64,000 nucleotides of DNA from Ferrimicrobium sp. (GTDB lineage Bacteria > Actinomycetota > Acidimicrobiia > Acidimicrobiales > Acidimicrobiaceae): the NCBI RefSeq assembly GCF_027364955.1, contig NZ_DAHXOI010000007.1, forward strand, positions 1 to 64,000, written 5' to 3'. The notes beneath the pieces were generated by a model that saw only the letters and a program-made list of their open reading frames with translations, made no database searches and was not told where the DNA came from. The stretch's first letter is position 1; every line of letters begins with the position of its first letter. Shown piece by piece: positions 27,378 through 35,884 of the stretch. The position numbers and the translations under genes are program-made.

Positions 27378-28225
27378 TGCGAGATCAGGAGTTGTCGAAG
27401 CAGTTATCAGGGTTTGCTGATGGAGTTCCGTCACTCACTGTCGAGCACCTGTCAAAGGGTTATCGCCAGCGACGTGGCAAGGGAGTTGTCCTCGCCGTTG
27501 ATGATGTCTCCTTTGTGATCCCATCTGGCGCGGCCGTCGGCTTAGTTGGGGCGAGTGGGAGCGGAAAGTCGACGATAGCGAAGTTGATTACTGGAACTGA
27601 GCGGCCGGACGCTGGTGATATTCGGTTTGGTCCCTTTTCCATGGCACACTTGCCGCGTCGGTCTCTACGAGAGCTGTACCGAAGGGTTCAGATGGTGTTC
27701 CAGGATCCATATGGAGCGCTCAACCCCGTACATACTGTTGGGTATGCAGTATCGAGACCATGTGTCAATTATCTCAACATGTCTACGGCAGAGGCGGGGA
27801 ATCGCACCGAGGAGTTGTTGGAGCGGGTCGGATTGGCCCCGTCGAAGCAATTTGTGGAGAAGCTACCGCATCAGCTCTCTGGGGGTCAGCGCCAGCGCGT
27901 GGTCATTGCCCGAGCGCTTGCTTGCGAGCCACAACTGCTCGTCGCTGACGAGCCTGTATCGATGCTCGATGTATCGCTCCGTGCGGGCATTCTCAAGTTG
28001 TTAGCCGATCTGCAGCGCGACCGGGGGTTGAGCTTGCTCTACATCACTCATGATCTGTTGAGTGCCAGGGTCCTGACCGATCACATCCTGGTGTTAAACA
28101 AGGGCAGAATTGTCGAGGAAGGGGTGACCAAAGAGGTGCTGCAACATCCCAAAGATCCCTACACCAAGGAGCTGCTGGATGCCCTTGCGACACCGGAGGC
28201 GATTATTCACCCTGGCACCGCGTAG
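27374..28225 (+). CDS. ABC transporter ATPase, DppF type (sugar operon)
   Basis: 283 aa: Walker A GASGSGKST, signature LSGGQRQR, Walker B LLVADEPVSMLD, H-loop LLYITHDLLSA. It is shorter than typical DppF because it lacks most of the Cys-rich oligo_HPY tail and ends LLDALATPEAIIHPGTA. The start overlaps the previous stop by four bases. It is the last gene of the operon beginning with the LacI-type regulator. No strong terminator follows; CTCGA-N7-TCGAG at ~28233-28249 is a weak hairpin without a T-tract. Confidence 0.93.
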   Translation: MMRDQELSKQLSGFADGVPSLTVEHLSKGYRQRRGKGVVLAVDDVSFVIPSGAAVGLVGASGSGKSTIAKLITGTERPDAGDIRFGPFSMAHLPRRSLRELYRRVQMVFQDPYGALNPVHTVGYAVSRPCVNYLNMSTAEAGNRTEELLERVGLAPSKQFVEKLPHQLSGGQRQRVVIARALACEPQLLVADEPVSMLDVSLRAGILKLLADLQRDRGLSLLYITHDLLSARVLTDHILVLNKGRIVEEGVTKEVLQHPKDPYTKELLDALATPEAIIHPGTA

Positions 28226-28807
28226 TGCAGTGGCTCGATGCGCGGTCGAGACTGGACCAACAGCGGGGATATGTGCACCACCGCGCAGAGCTGAGCGGAG
28301 TCCTCTGTTGCGCAAACTCTTGTCGGTCTCATCTCGGGTCTTCTCGCTGACACAACCTCGTGGATGCGCAAGAGTCGATAAAGCTGGAATAGTGGGGCCC
28401 CGGTGATCGACCGCTCACGTGGAAAGAATGACAACTCACTGCGACTAGCGAAACAGTCTGCTGGGACAGTGGGAGGCATCAGCGTGGTGCATCACACCAG
28501 CCGCCACAGACGGACTGGCGCCCAACACCGGGCAAGCCATCGCATGACCAACCCGAGGCGCTGCTTGGAGTTGGAAGTCCACAATTGGCCAAGTGGAGAA
28601 GGAGCCGAAGGGTCCAACTGCCCCTTTGCTGAGGAACACCGTGACCGAGTCCGTGATCAAGGCGCAAGTCGGAGGACTGGATGACCCTGCAAGGGTCGTT
28701 ACCGGGTGATGAATTGATCACTATCACCGTACGCTCAGCGGTGAAGCTACCGCTCTGCGCACGACCCCTCCTTGCACAGGAGATCGATCCGGACTTGCAC
28801 GCGTTCA
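28226..28807. other. 582-bp gene-free interval
   Basis: This lies between the 3' ends of the sugar operon and the convergent tricorn protease gene. The frames in it show no domain features and look like chance. No terminator with a T-tract was found on either strand. Confidence 0.5.
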
Positions 28808-31800
28808 TCAGTCCGGGTGCGGCCGCTGAAGGGGTGGTCGCTGCGAGAGATCGGGGCGCGGCCGAACAGTACGTTGCAGGGCTTCCCGAGCAAGCGTCAC
28901 GGCTTGCTCCAGCTGGGGATCGTGCCCTTGCCCGTAGTCTTCGGGTGTGATCGGTACCTCGTAGTCGGGGCTCACGCCATGGTTCTCAACCCCAAATCCG
29001 ACATCATCAAACCAGAACGCGGTCTCGGGTTGTGTGGTGACGGTTCCGTCTACCAGTTGAATCGACGGCGAAATGCCGACCACACCGCCCCAGGTTCTGG
29101 TCCCAACGACAGGACCAAGGGCGAGCTGTTGAAATGCATGAGCAAAAATATCGCCATCAGAGCCAGCCCACTCGTCAGCGATTGCTACTAGTGGTCCTGT
29201 TGGAGAGGACTCCGGATACCCCTCCGGTGCCCCCCAGCGAGAAATGGCCTCCCCAAGGCGCCGCATCGCCAAGCGTGGAATGAGCAGACCGGATACGTGT
29301 CCACCACCATTGTGACGAATATCGATGACCAGCGCGTCTCGCTCTGCTTCGCGTCCGTAGGCTCGGAAGAACTCTGAAAAACCAGGTGCGCCCATATCGG
29401 GAACGTGCACATAACCAACACGGCCACCGCTCGATTCATGTACGTACGCGCGATTTCGGCTGACCCACTCTCGATAGCGTGCCCGTCGCTCATCGGCGAG
29501 TGGTCGAACCACCACTCGGCGCAGTTCGCCTCCTAGACCGAGGATGGTAAGTTCGGTGTCGATACCTGCGCGGTTTACCAGGCGTTGAGCAGGCGAAACT
29601 TCTGGACCAACCGCCAGTCCGGCTATCTCGACGATCCCTTCTCCCTCGGCAACTCCCACCCCAACCGCCGCAAGCGGACTGCCATCCTCAGGACTCCACA
29701 CGTCCCCCTTGACCACATGGCGAACGCGCCATACCTTCTCCTCGTCAAGGGCAAGATCTGCACCAAGACGACCAGTGGTCCACATTGGCGGCCTGCGATG
29801 GTCACCACCGATCTCATACGCGTGGCTCGTACCAAGTTCGCCTTGGAGTTCCCAAAGCAAATCCGATAGGTCAGCCCTACTCGCTATCCTGGCCACAAGC
29901 GGTAGGTAGCGGTCGAGGACCGCCTGCCAGTCGACCCCTGAAAGATCTTCGACCCAAAAATGTTCCCGTTGGAGTCGCCACGCCTCTTGGATCATTTGGC
30001 GCCACTCAGAGGGGGGATCCACTTCGACCCGAACTCTCTTGAGGTCGATCCAGCCGGATGCTCGGCCCGGCTCATCGCCTCCACCTTCCGAGGGCTTGGC
30101 ACCAGCGGTCATCGCGCGCAGTCGTGTGCCAAACTTCGCGACCAGCGTGCTGTGATCTGCCGACACCACGAACGACTTCACACCTTTGGCCAGCACTTCG
30201 TGCATACCGGTCGCAAGATCAAATGCCTCTAGGGTGCCCTCGGAGACATCAGACAGAAGGTTGACGCTGCGGGCGCCACGGACGGGGCGATTGTGGAGCA
30301 ACAGCTTCGTTCCGACTGCAGCTAGCGCATCATAGCGTCCCTCTGGCACCCCGATGGCAAGAATTCGATCGGTGAGTCCCTCGGCATCGAGTTCCACCGA
30401 TGACTGCCCCGGATCGGGCGCAGTGTCGTCGGAACTAGCCGAACTTCGCTCGACAGGCTTGGCTTCCCCCATGCCTCGTGGTTCTGGATGTAACGGTGAC
30501 GGAGTGCTAGCGGCAAGCGTCAGAAGATACGGCCGTACCGCGAGTGGAAAGCCATAATCAAAAACAGCCATGTCGGGAACAGGGTCAAAGCTTCGACGGG
30601 AAAGAAAGGCGAGCCATTTACCCGAGGGATCAAAGACCGGTTGATTGTCGGCAAATTCGCCCGTCGTCGCTGCGATCGGGGGCCCACCCGTTACTCTGGC
30701 AAGGCGGATTTGGGTGGTATGGGTTCCTATCGGTACCACATAGGCGACCAATGAGGAGTCTGTAGACCAGGTGACGTCGCGAATCCACCCATCGGTTGCT
30801 TCGTCAGCCAAACGCGACTCACCTGAGGCCACTTCAATCAGGAGGAGCCGACGATCAAGGGTAGCGACGGCAACGAGGCGCCCGTCTGGGGACGCTGCAA
30901 GATCGATCAGGGCAGACATCTCCGAATTCGCCAAGGGACGGGCGGCACTGCCATCGGTCGGCAGGATAACGAGAGCATCTTCACCTCCCTCATCACTGAG
31001 TGCGACAAGGCCCGATCCATCCCCAAGCCAGTTGACCAGGCGGTAGCGGACCCCTTGGGGAGTGCCATGCTGGCGAGCCGCCCCGTCGAAGAGTGGGAGC
31101 GTAAACGGCTTGCCCCGGACAACGGCACCAAGCGTGTGCCCCGCAGGGTGAAGCGCATATTCACCAAGGTTATGTATCGGGTTGACAAAGCGAGTCTGAC
31201 GTTGTGCCCGAGCTCCGGGCAGCCTGACTGGGATGGGTTCGGGCGCCCCACTCTCGGGTGTAAACACATAGAGTTCCCCGCCGGCAGCGTAGACGACGAC
31301 ACGACCATCGCTTTTTGCATTCCGCGCGTAGAAGTCATCATGGGTGCTATGACGGATGAGGTCTTCTCCGTTCGGATCAACCGAATAGAGGTTGCCTACC
31401 CCCTCATGGTCAGAGAGAAAGTAAACGCGATCACCGAGCCACATTGGACAGGCCAGATTACCACCAAGTTGCGTCAGAATTTGGACAAACCGAGGGGTTC
31501 CGCTGTTCGGATTGGCACCGTCGCTCGCCGGAGGTCGTACCCAAAGTTGGCCTGCGGTGCCACCACGATAACGTTTCCACCATGCCGGCTCTCCGGCGTA
31601 TCTACCGAGTACTACTCCACCAGTGCTCTTTGTGCCGGGAGACGCGAATGCAAGACCACTGACTGGCCCAAAGGCAAGCCGCTCGGGCTCCTTGTTGCCC
31701 GGCTTCTCTACGTCAATCGCGTACGCCCAGGTGTGATCGCCCCCATGCCGACCCCGCGGGCGATAGAACGGCTCACCGGCGGCGCTTGAGAAGATGAGAC

Positions 31801-32125
31801 GTCCCTCGGCATCGAACCCGAGTAGTGACTCGACCCCCAATGAGGTAAGACGCTCAGCTGGACCGCCACTCGTAGGGAGATACCAAGCCTCTGGCTCCCC
31901 AGTGTCGCGACCGATATAGGCGAGCCAGCTCCCATCGGGTGCAAGCAGTGGATCACTTGGCTCTCCAGCACTCTGACTGCGGCGCTCGGCGACCCCACCG
32001 GCGAGGTCGGCGATCCAGATGTCATCCTCGGCGACAAAGGCGATCAGATCACCAGCAACCGTGGGTTGACGAAGGTAGGCGCGCTGGTCCTTGGAATCAC
32101 CAGCTTGATGACGAGAGTTTGACAT
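28808..32125 (-). CDS. Tricorn-type protease (S41 family)
   Basis: 1105 aa, the length of full tricorn protease. The N-terminal half is made of beta-propeller repeats (IWIADLAGG.., LLAPDGSWLAYIGRDTGEPEAWYLP, and so on). The C-terminal half holds a C1 helical domain with the catalytic His768 in GTSHAYE, a PDZ-like insert, and the S41 core with GYVHVPDMGAPGF, DIRHNGGG and the nucleophile Ser989 in DEWAGSDGD. The His-Ser spacing of 221 is close to that of Thermoplasma tricorn (746 and 965). It is a cytosolic enzyme that cuts proteasome or other protease products to short peptides. No signal peptide. A disordered insert (SSASSDDTAPDPGQSS) lies around residues 560-580. Confidence 0.93.
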   Translation of the reverse strand: MSNSRHQAGDSKDQRAYLRQPTVAGDLIAFVAEDDIWIADLAGGVAERRSQSAGEPSDPLLAPDGSWLAYIGRDTGEPEAWYLPTSGGPAERLTSLGVESLLGFDAEGRLIFSSAAGEPFYRPRGRHGGDHTWAYAIDVEKPGNKEPERLAFGPVSGLAFASPGTKSTGGVVLGRYAGEPAWWKRYRGGTAGQLWVRPPASDGANPNSGTPRFVQILTQLGGNLACPMWLGDRVYFLSDHEGVGNLYSVDPNGEDLIRHSTHDDFYARNAKSDGRVVVYAAGGELYVFTPESGAPEPIPVRLPGARAQRQTRFVNPIHNLGEYALHPAGHTLGAVVRGKPFTLPLFDGAARQHGTPQGVRYRLVNWLGDGSGLVALSDEGGEDALVILPTDGSAARPLANSEMSALIDLAASPDGRLVAVATLDRRLLLIEVASGESRLADEATDGWIRDVTWSTDSSLVAYVVPIGTHTTQIRLARVTGGPPIAATTGEFADNQPVFDPSGKWLAFLSRRSFDPVPDMAVFDYGFPLAVRPYLLTLAASTPSPLHPEPRGMGEAKPVERSSASSDDTAPDPGQSSVELDAEGLTDRILAIGVPEGRYDALAAVGTKLLLHNRPVRGARSVNLLSDVSEGTLEAFDLATGMHEVLAKGVKSFVVSADHSTLVAKFGTRLRAMTAGAKPSEGGGDEPGRASGWIDLKRVRVEVDPPSEWRQMIQEAWRLQREHFWVEDLSGVDWQAVLDRYLPLVARIASRADLSDLLWELQGELGTSHAYEIGGDHRRPPMWTTGRLGADLALDEEKVWRVRHVVKGDVWSPEDGSPLAAVGVGVAEGEGIVEIAGLAVGPEVSPAQRLVNRAGIDTELTILGLGGELRRVVVRPLADERRARYREWVSRNRAYVHESSGGRVGYVHVPDMGAPGFSEFFRAYGREAERDALVIDIRHNGGGHVSGLLIPRLAMRRLGEAISRWGAPEGYPESSPTGPLVAIADEWAGSDGDIFAHAFQQLALGPVVGTRTWGGVVGISPSIQLVDGTVTTQPETAFWFDDVGFGVENHGVSPDYEVPITPEDYGQGHDPQLEQAVTLAREALQRTVRPRPDLSQRPPLQRPHPD

Positions 32126-32494
32126 AATTGTAGCCTATACCTCTTGTGCGACCTCTGCAGACGACGCCGGATGAGAATCAGGTTGTGTTGGTTCGCACGT
32201 TGCATGGCGCGACGTGGCATGAGCGTCAGTGGATCCTCAAAAGTAAGTCGTAATTTGGGGTTGGAGTCGACCAGGAATCGGTAAACTGTTAGTCGCCCTG
32301 GGTAGGCCACTACAATGTGGGCACTACGCTGGGTCTCCTCGGCAAGGGGTCACGAATCCCTAAGGACTCAAAGATCTAGCGTTGATCGGGATCGGGGGTC
32401 TGGAAGCCCCCTCGTACCCCGTCCACTGCGTCTATTACATCAAGCCCTACGCTCCAGTTGCCTGGCTCCTGCTTAGTAGGGTGGAGTCCTCGCC
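32126..32494. other. 369-bp intergenic region, promoter side of the protease gene
   Basis: TACAAT stands just before the ATG of the protease on the minus strand; a transcript from it would be nearly leaderless. No -35 match was found. No gene is supported. Confidence 0.4.
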
Positions 32495-33247
32495 TCACCC
32501 ACCAGATCGGATCTGTACCTCCAGGGCCACTGCGGCGTTAACAAGCTCAGCGTTGCTCTTGGCCGTCGTCTCGTCCGGCAGTAGAGTTGAGTCCTCAAAG
32601 CCGACACGAGTGTCGTGACCACGACTGAAGGCATCGCGAACGAGTGGCCATGTCCAGTCGTTCATTCCGTGGGTTAACCGTGGGCAGGTGGAAGCGGCAT
32701 CATCGAGTAACTGATTGACCTCACGTGCCAGATCGGTCGGTTCGCCCATGTGGAAGTACGGCTCACCTGGATCCAGTTCGATGCTTATTCGTTGGACTTG
32801 TACAAGAAGACCGGATCGAACGAGACGGTCTATCTCAATCGGTGCCCACAGACCAACGTCGATGCCTATGCCCACGTCGATCATGGCCCCCATCACATCC
32901 TCGAAACCCTCCTCTGAGAGGTTCACCGTCGCGCAGTCAACACCTTCCCACTCACGGATCATCGAGATGCGCGATGCGAGGTCGGGTACGATCCATGCGC
33001 CAGTGGTGAGGCTGATCTCGACCGGCACGCCCAGATCAACAGCGACGCCACGAACGCGTTTGCAGGTGTCATTGACAACGGATGGGTCAAGGGTCTCTTT
33101 GCCAAACTGGTTGCGGGGATGCAGGTGAACTCCGGTCGCGCCCGCGCAGAAACACGCCCGCAAGTCCGCGACCACCTCATCAAGCGTGACCGGCATATTC
33201 GGGTGAACGTCCTTACCCCACGGGCCATTCGGTGTCACCTGTAGCAT
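32495..33247 (-). CDS. BKACE-family enzyme (beta-keto acid cleavage, DUF849)
   Basis: 250 aa from ATG 33247. It has the (beta/alpha)8 BKACE pattern: MLQVTPNGPWGKDVHPNMPVT, the zinc-binding His41-x-His43 in GVHLHPRN, and RVGFEDSTLLPDETTAKSNAELV near the end, all family marks. BKACE enzymes condense a beta-keto acid with acetyl-CoA, giving acetoacetate plus a new CoA thioester; the substrate differs between subfamilies and cannot be told here. The frame can be extended to a TTG at 33325, adding 26 residues, but there is no ribosome-binding site; the shorter start fits the family better. It stands alone. Confidence 0.85.
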   Translation of the reverse strand: MLQVTPNGPWGKDVHPNMPVTLDEVVADLRACFCAGATGVHLHPRNQFGKETLDPSVVNDTCKRVRGVAVDLGVPVEISLTTGAWIVPDLASRISMIREWEGVDCATVNLSEEGFEDVMGAMIDVGIGIDVGLWAPIEIDRLVRSGLLVQVQRISIELDPGEPYFHMGEPTDLAREVNQLLDDAASTCPRLTHGMNDWTWPLVRDAFSRGHDTRVGFEDSTLLPDETTAKSNAELVNAAVALEVQIRSGG

Positions 33248-33481
33248 CAAGATGATGCTATCAGGGCCATGGATCCAGGGCCCCGTATTCTGGGTGATTG
33301 TGAATTGGTCAACAGCAAACCTCAAGGGCTCTGATGGCTAGGGGCTTGGAGAGATTGTGCTCGCTTGGACGCCTTTGATAAACCTGCTCGATCAAGGGGC
33401 TCGTTACGGTAAGTGTGATGAGTCCAAGTGATGCTGTCCATGTGGGGTGATTAGATTCGTCGTAAGGGTGAGTCCGAGACT

Positions 33482-33533
33482 CTGGACCATCTAGCTGGAC
33501 CGTCTAGCTGGACCATCTAGCTGGACCGTCTAG
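33482..33533 (+). repeat. Four tandem copies of a 13-bp repeat, CTGGACCRTCTAG
   Basis: The copies begin at 33482, 33495, 33508 and 33521. R alternates A, G, A, G, so the array is also two copies of a 26-bp unit. Each copy has TCTAG at its junction. It lies 93 bases upstream of the VOC gene. It may be a cluster of regulator sites or simple slippage; the sequence does not decide. Confidence 0.9.
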
Positions 33534-33625
33534 AGAGTGCGTAGGCATCTGAGTTTCTTTGTGTACTGGCAGCAGCGAGGGTCCCCTCGGACCCATTGCT
33601 AAATACGACTCCTAAGGGAGGCACC

Positions 33626-34396
33626 ATGACAATTCGATCCGCTGCTCCACTCGGGGCCCCTTGCTGGGTTGATCTTTGGACATCAGATGTTGAGGGAAGC
33701 CGTATCTTCTACACCGAGCTCTTTGGTTGGCGCGCTGATGAGCCAAGCCCCGACTTCCACGGTTATTTCATGTTCACTCGTAAGGGCGTGGCTATCGCAG
33801 GAGGGATGGGTGATATGGGCGAGGCTCGTGCTAACAACACTTGGAAGCCCTTCTTTGCAACTGAGAACATCGAGCGCACTCTCGAGCTCGTCTCTGCCCT
33901 CGGTGGCACGGTTCATCTCCCAGCTATCCCCGTTGACGATCTCGGTATCCAAGCAGTAGTCACCGACCCTGCCGGCGCGGTGACTGGGATCTGGCAAGCA
34001 GGTAGTTTCGCTGGCTTTACCACATTGCATGAACACGGCACACCAAGCTTCATCGCCATCGATGTCCACGACTATCACCAAGAGGTCGCATTCTATCGCC
34101 AGGTATTCGGATGGGATCCACTTGAGGAAGAGGTCGAAGGTTATCACTACGCCGGTTACATGGATCCTGAGAACAAACGACCGATCGCCGGTATCGGTGA
34201 TGAGGTGGAGTCTCTTGCTAACGGCGAGTCGCCGCGGTGGTCGGTGTTTTGGCAGTGTGTGGATGTTGATGCATCTGTTGCCAAAGTTCGCGAGCTAGGG
34301 GGAACGGTGCTTACTGGGGCCACCGACCAGGGTCTTGGGCGTGTAGCTCGAGTGGCCGATCCTTTTGGCGCACGCTTTGGGCTCTTCCAACCGTAG
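33626..34396 (+). CDS. Double-domain VOC (glyoxalase/bleomycin-resistance) family protein
   Basis: 256 aa with two VOC modules in tandem: PCWVDLWTSDVEGSRIFYTELFGW at 11-34 and PSFIAIDVHDYHQEVAFYRQVFGW at ~133-156. Each continues to a TDPAGA/ADPFGA strand near its end. Two-module proteins of this kind are common in actinobacteria, are often called hydroxylase or glyoxalase, and lack assigned reactions. The metal-binding residues cannot be assigned safely. ATG 33626 has AAGGGAGG 5 bases before it. It stands alone, with the 13-bp repeat array in its upstream region. Confidence 0.9.
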   Translation: MTIRSAAPLGAPCWVDLWTSDVEGSRIFYTELFGWRADEPSPDFHGYFMFTRKGVAIAGGMGDMGEARANNTWKPFFATENIERTLELVSALGGTVHLPAIPVDDLGIQAVVTDPAGAVTGIWQAGSFAGFTTLHEHGTPSFIAIDVHDYHQEVAFYRQVFGWDPLEEEVEGYHYAGYMDPENKRPIAGIGDEVESLANGESPRWSVFWQCVDVDASVAKVRELGGTVLTGATDQGLGRVARVADPFGARFGLFQP

Positions 34397-34746
34397 CGTT
34401 GGGAGCAGCGAACGGGCCAGCCCAGCAACGGTTACCACGAAGCCTTGAAGTCCCAGGGACCAAGCACTTGTGTCGAACCCAGCTACGGCATCTAAGCCGC
34501 ACACGCCGCCGCGGGAGTGGCATAGTCGAGCGCAGTGGCATAGTCGAGCGCGATGGCGCCATCTCTGGCACGAGCCTTCCTTCGTCGCTCACCCTGATCA
34601 AGGAAGGATCGGCCGCGACACTGCCCCAGGACAACCCACCGTTTACAACGCCAGCCCTATGGCCTTGTTGAGTATCTCGTGGATGGTCGATCGAAGTTCC
34701 GATTCTTCTTGCCGAGGACAACATTGAATGCGACAGACTCTGGAGG
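34397..34746. other. 350-bp gene-free interval
   Basis: This is the region between the two convergent VOC genes. It contains an 18-bp tandem duplication (listed separately) and nothing else I can support. Confidence 0.5.
34516..34551 (+). repeat. Perfect tandem duplication of 18 bp, AGTGGCATAGTCGAGCGC
   Basis: Copies at 34516-34533 and 34534-34551 are identical. They lie between convergent genes in a non-coding stretch, so this looks like a recent slippage event. Confidence 0.9.
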
Positions 34747-35136
34747 CTACGCTTTGGCCCCAAGAAACTCTTGAGCAGTCTTTCCTAGCAGACAGAACTC
34801 ATTACCTTCCGGGTCCGCCAAGACAATCCAGCTCACATCTGGACCCTGACCGATGTCAACGCGCCGAGCACCAAGGCCCTCCAAGCGTGCCAGCTCCTCT
34901 TTGGTCGTTGTTCCATCTGCGCGCAGGTCAAGATGAAGTCGGTTCTTCCTCGACTTTAGATCAGGCACCTTCAAAAAGTCAATCACCGGCAACGAGTGAT
35001 CCGGTGAACCGATGCTCACATAATCGAACACCTCATCGTCTTCGATAACGTCCCATCCGAGCACTTGACACCAAAACTCCGCGAGGGCGTGTGGATTGTT
35101 CGCCCCGACTGCGATATTGAATAGGCGACTTGCCAT
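34747..35136 (-). CDS. VOC-family protein, glyoxalase-like (single domain)
   Basis: 129 aa, one glyoxalase_6-type domain. LFNIAVGANNPHALAEFWCQVLGWDV opens it, NRLHLDLRADG gives the metal-site strand His, and SWIVLADPEGNEFCLL closes it. The enzyme activity is unknown. It is convergent with the larger VOC gene but not closely similar to either of its modules. Confidence 0.88.
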   Translation of the reverse strand: MASRLFNIAVGANNPHALAEFWCQVLGWDVIEDDEVFDYVSIGSPDHSLPVIDFLKVPDLKSRKNRLHLDLRADGTTTKEELARLEGLGARRVDIGQGPDVSWIVLADPEGNEFCLLGKTAQEFLGAKA

Positions 35137-35351
35137 TGCGCCAGCTTATCAAGCTTAACCAATGCCATACCCCACACGGAAGGTCTCAACAGGGAAGGCA
35201 AACGCGAACGCCTCCGCACGACCACCCCTTCTGACCTCTACCCCGACAGAGCAATCGTGATAAATCCTAGTAACGGGGTCCAATTGCGTTGCTAGGATTC
35301 GTCGTATAGATGGCTGCCGAGATTCGGCGACATCTAGGTAGAGGAGCGCTT

Positions 35352-35627
35352 ATGCATCCAAGTTTGTTTGAGTACTGGTGGCGAGATGAGTCCGCCCTGA
35401 CCCTTCAACATACTGAAGCCACCGCGGTGGCCAAGCAAGACCATCATGGGCTGATAGGCTCTGGCGCGCATTGGGCACCCGGGCTGTCAGCGAGACTACA
35501 GGATAGGTGGCATCAGGCACAGCACATACTGGGGGTCGTGCCAGAGTCGGGCGTGTCAGAATCGACTGTGCGAGAGCCAGTCGTGACTCGTGACTTTGAG
35601 GTTCTACGTGAAGGGAGACTCGTATGA
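35352..35627 (+). CDS. Small protein of unknown function, coupled to the YciI remnant
   Basis: 91 aa from ATG 35352, which follows GAGGAG by ~5 bases. The sequence (MHPSLFEYWWRDESALTLQH...) has no signal peptide or membrane segment and matches nothing I know. Its stop overlaps the ATG of the YciI-like gene by four bases (ATGA), which supports real translation. Because the partner is truncated, this small gene may itself be a remnant. Confidence 0.4.
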   Translation: MHPSLFEYWWRDESALTLQHTEATAVAKQDHHGLIGSGAHWAPGLSARLQDRWHQAQHILGVVPESGVSESTVREPVVTRDFEVLREGRLV

Positions 35628-35884
35628 ACTATCTTGCGTTCATCTGCCCCGACGACACCTCGGCACCAGATGAGGAGATGATCTTTGCATCCGAAGCTCC
35701 TCGTTGGGTCGAAGAGATGGAGAGGCGAGGGGTGCGCCTGCTAGGCCGAGAGCTAGAGGCTCCAAGTTCGGCCTCCACGGTACGTGTCCGTAACGGCGAG
35801 ACGTTGGTGACCGATGGTCCTTTCGTCGAGACCCGGGGCTACGAATCCAGAGGTTCGGGGGCTCTTGGAAGACTCCAAACCTGA
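35624..35884 (+). pseudogene. C-terminally truncated YciI-family (YCII/DGPF) gene
   Basis: The first ~72 residues match YciI-related DGPF proteins: MNYLAFICPDDTS, the middle helix, then VRVRNGETLVTDGPFVETR. After ETR (about 35838) homology stops. The frame runs through the 3' end of the MFS gene on the other strand and ends at 35884. Family members need ~40 more residues after DGPF. The break coincides with the end of the MFS gene (35839), so a deletion or insertion joined the two. Confidence 0.7.

Noticed and set aside
31055-31789. Plus-strand frame of 244 codons
   Set aside because: It lies wholly antisense to the propeller part of the tricorn gene and has no domain marks.
33482-33533. Tandem repeats as a CRISPR array
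   Set aside because: Units are 13 bp and directly adjacent, without spacers; no cas genes nearby.
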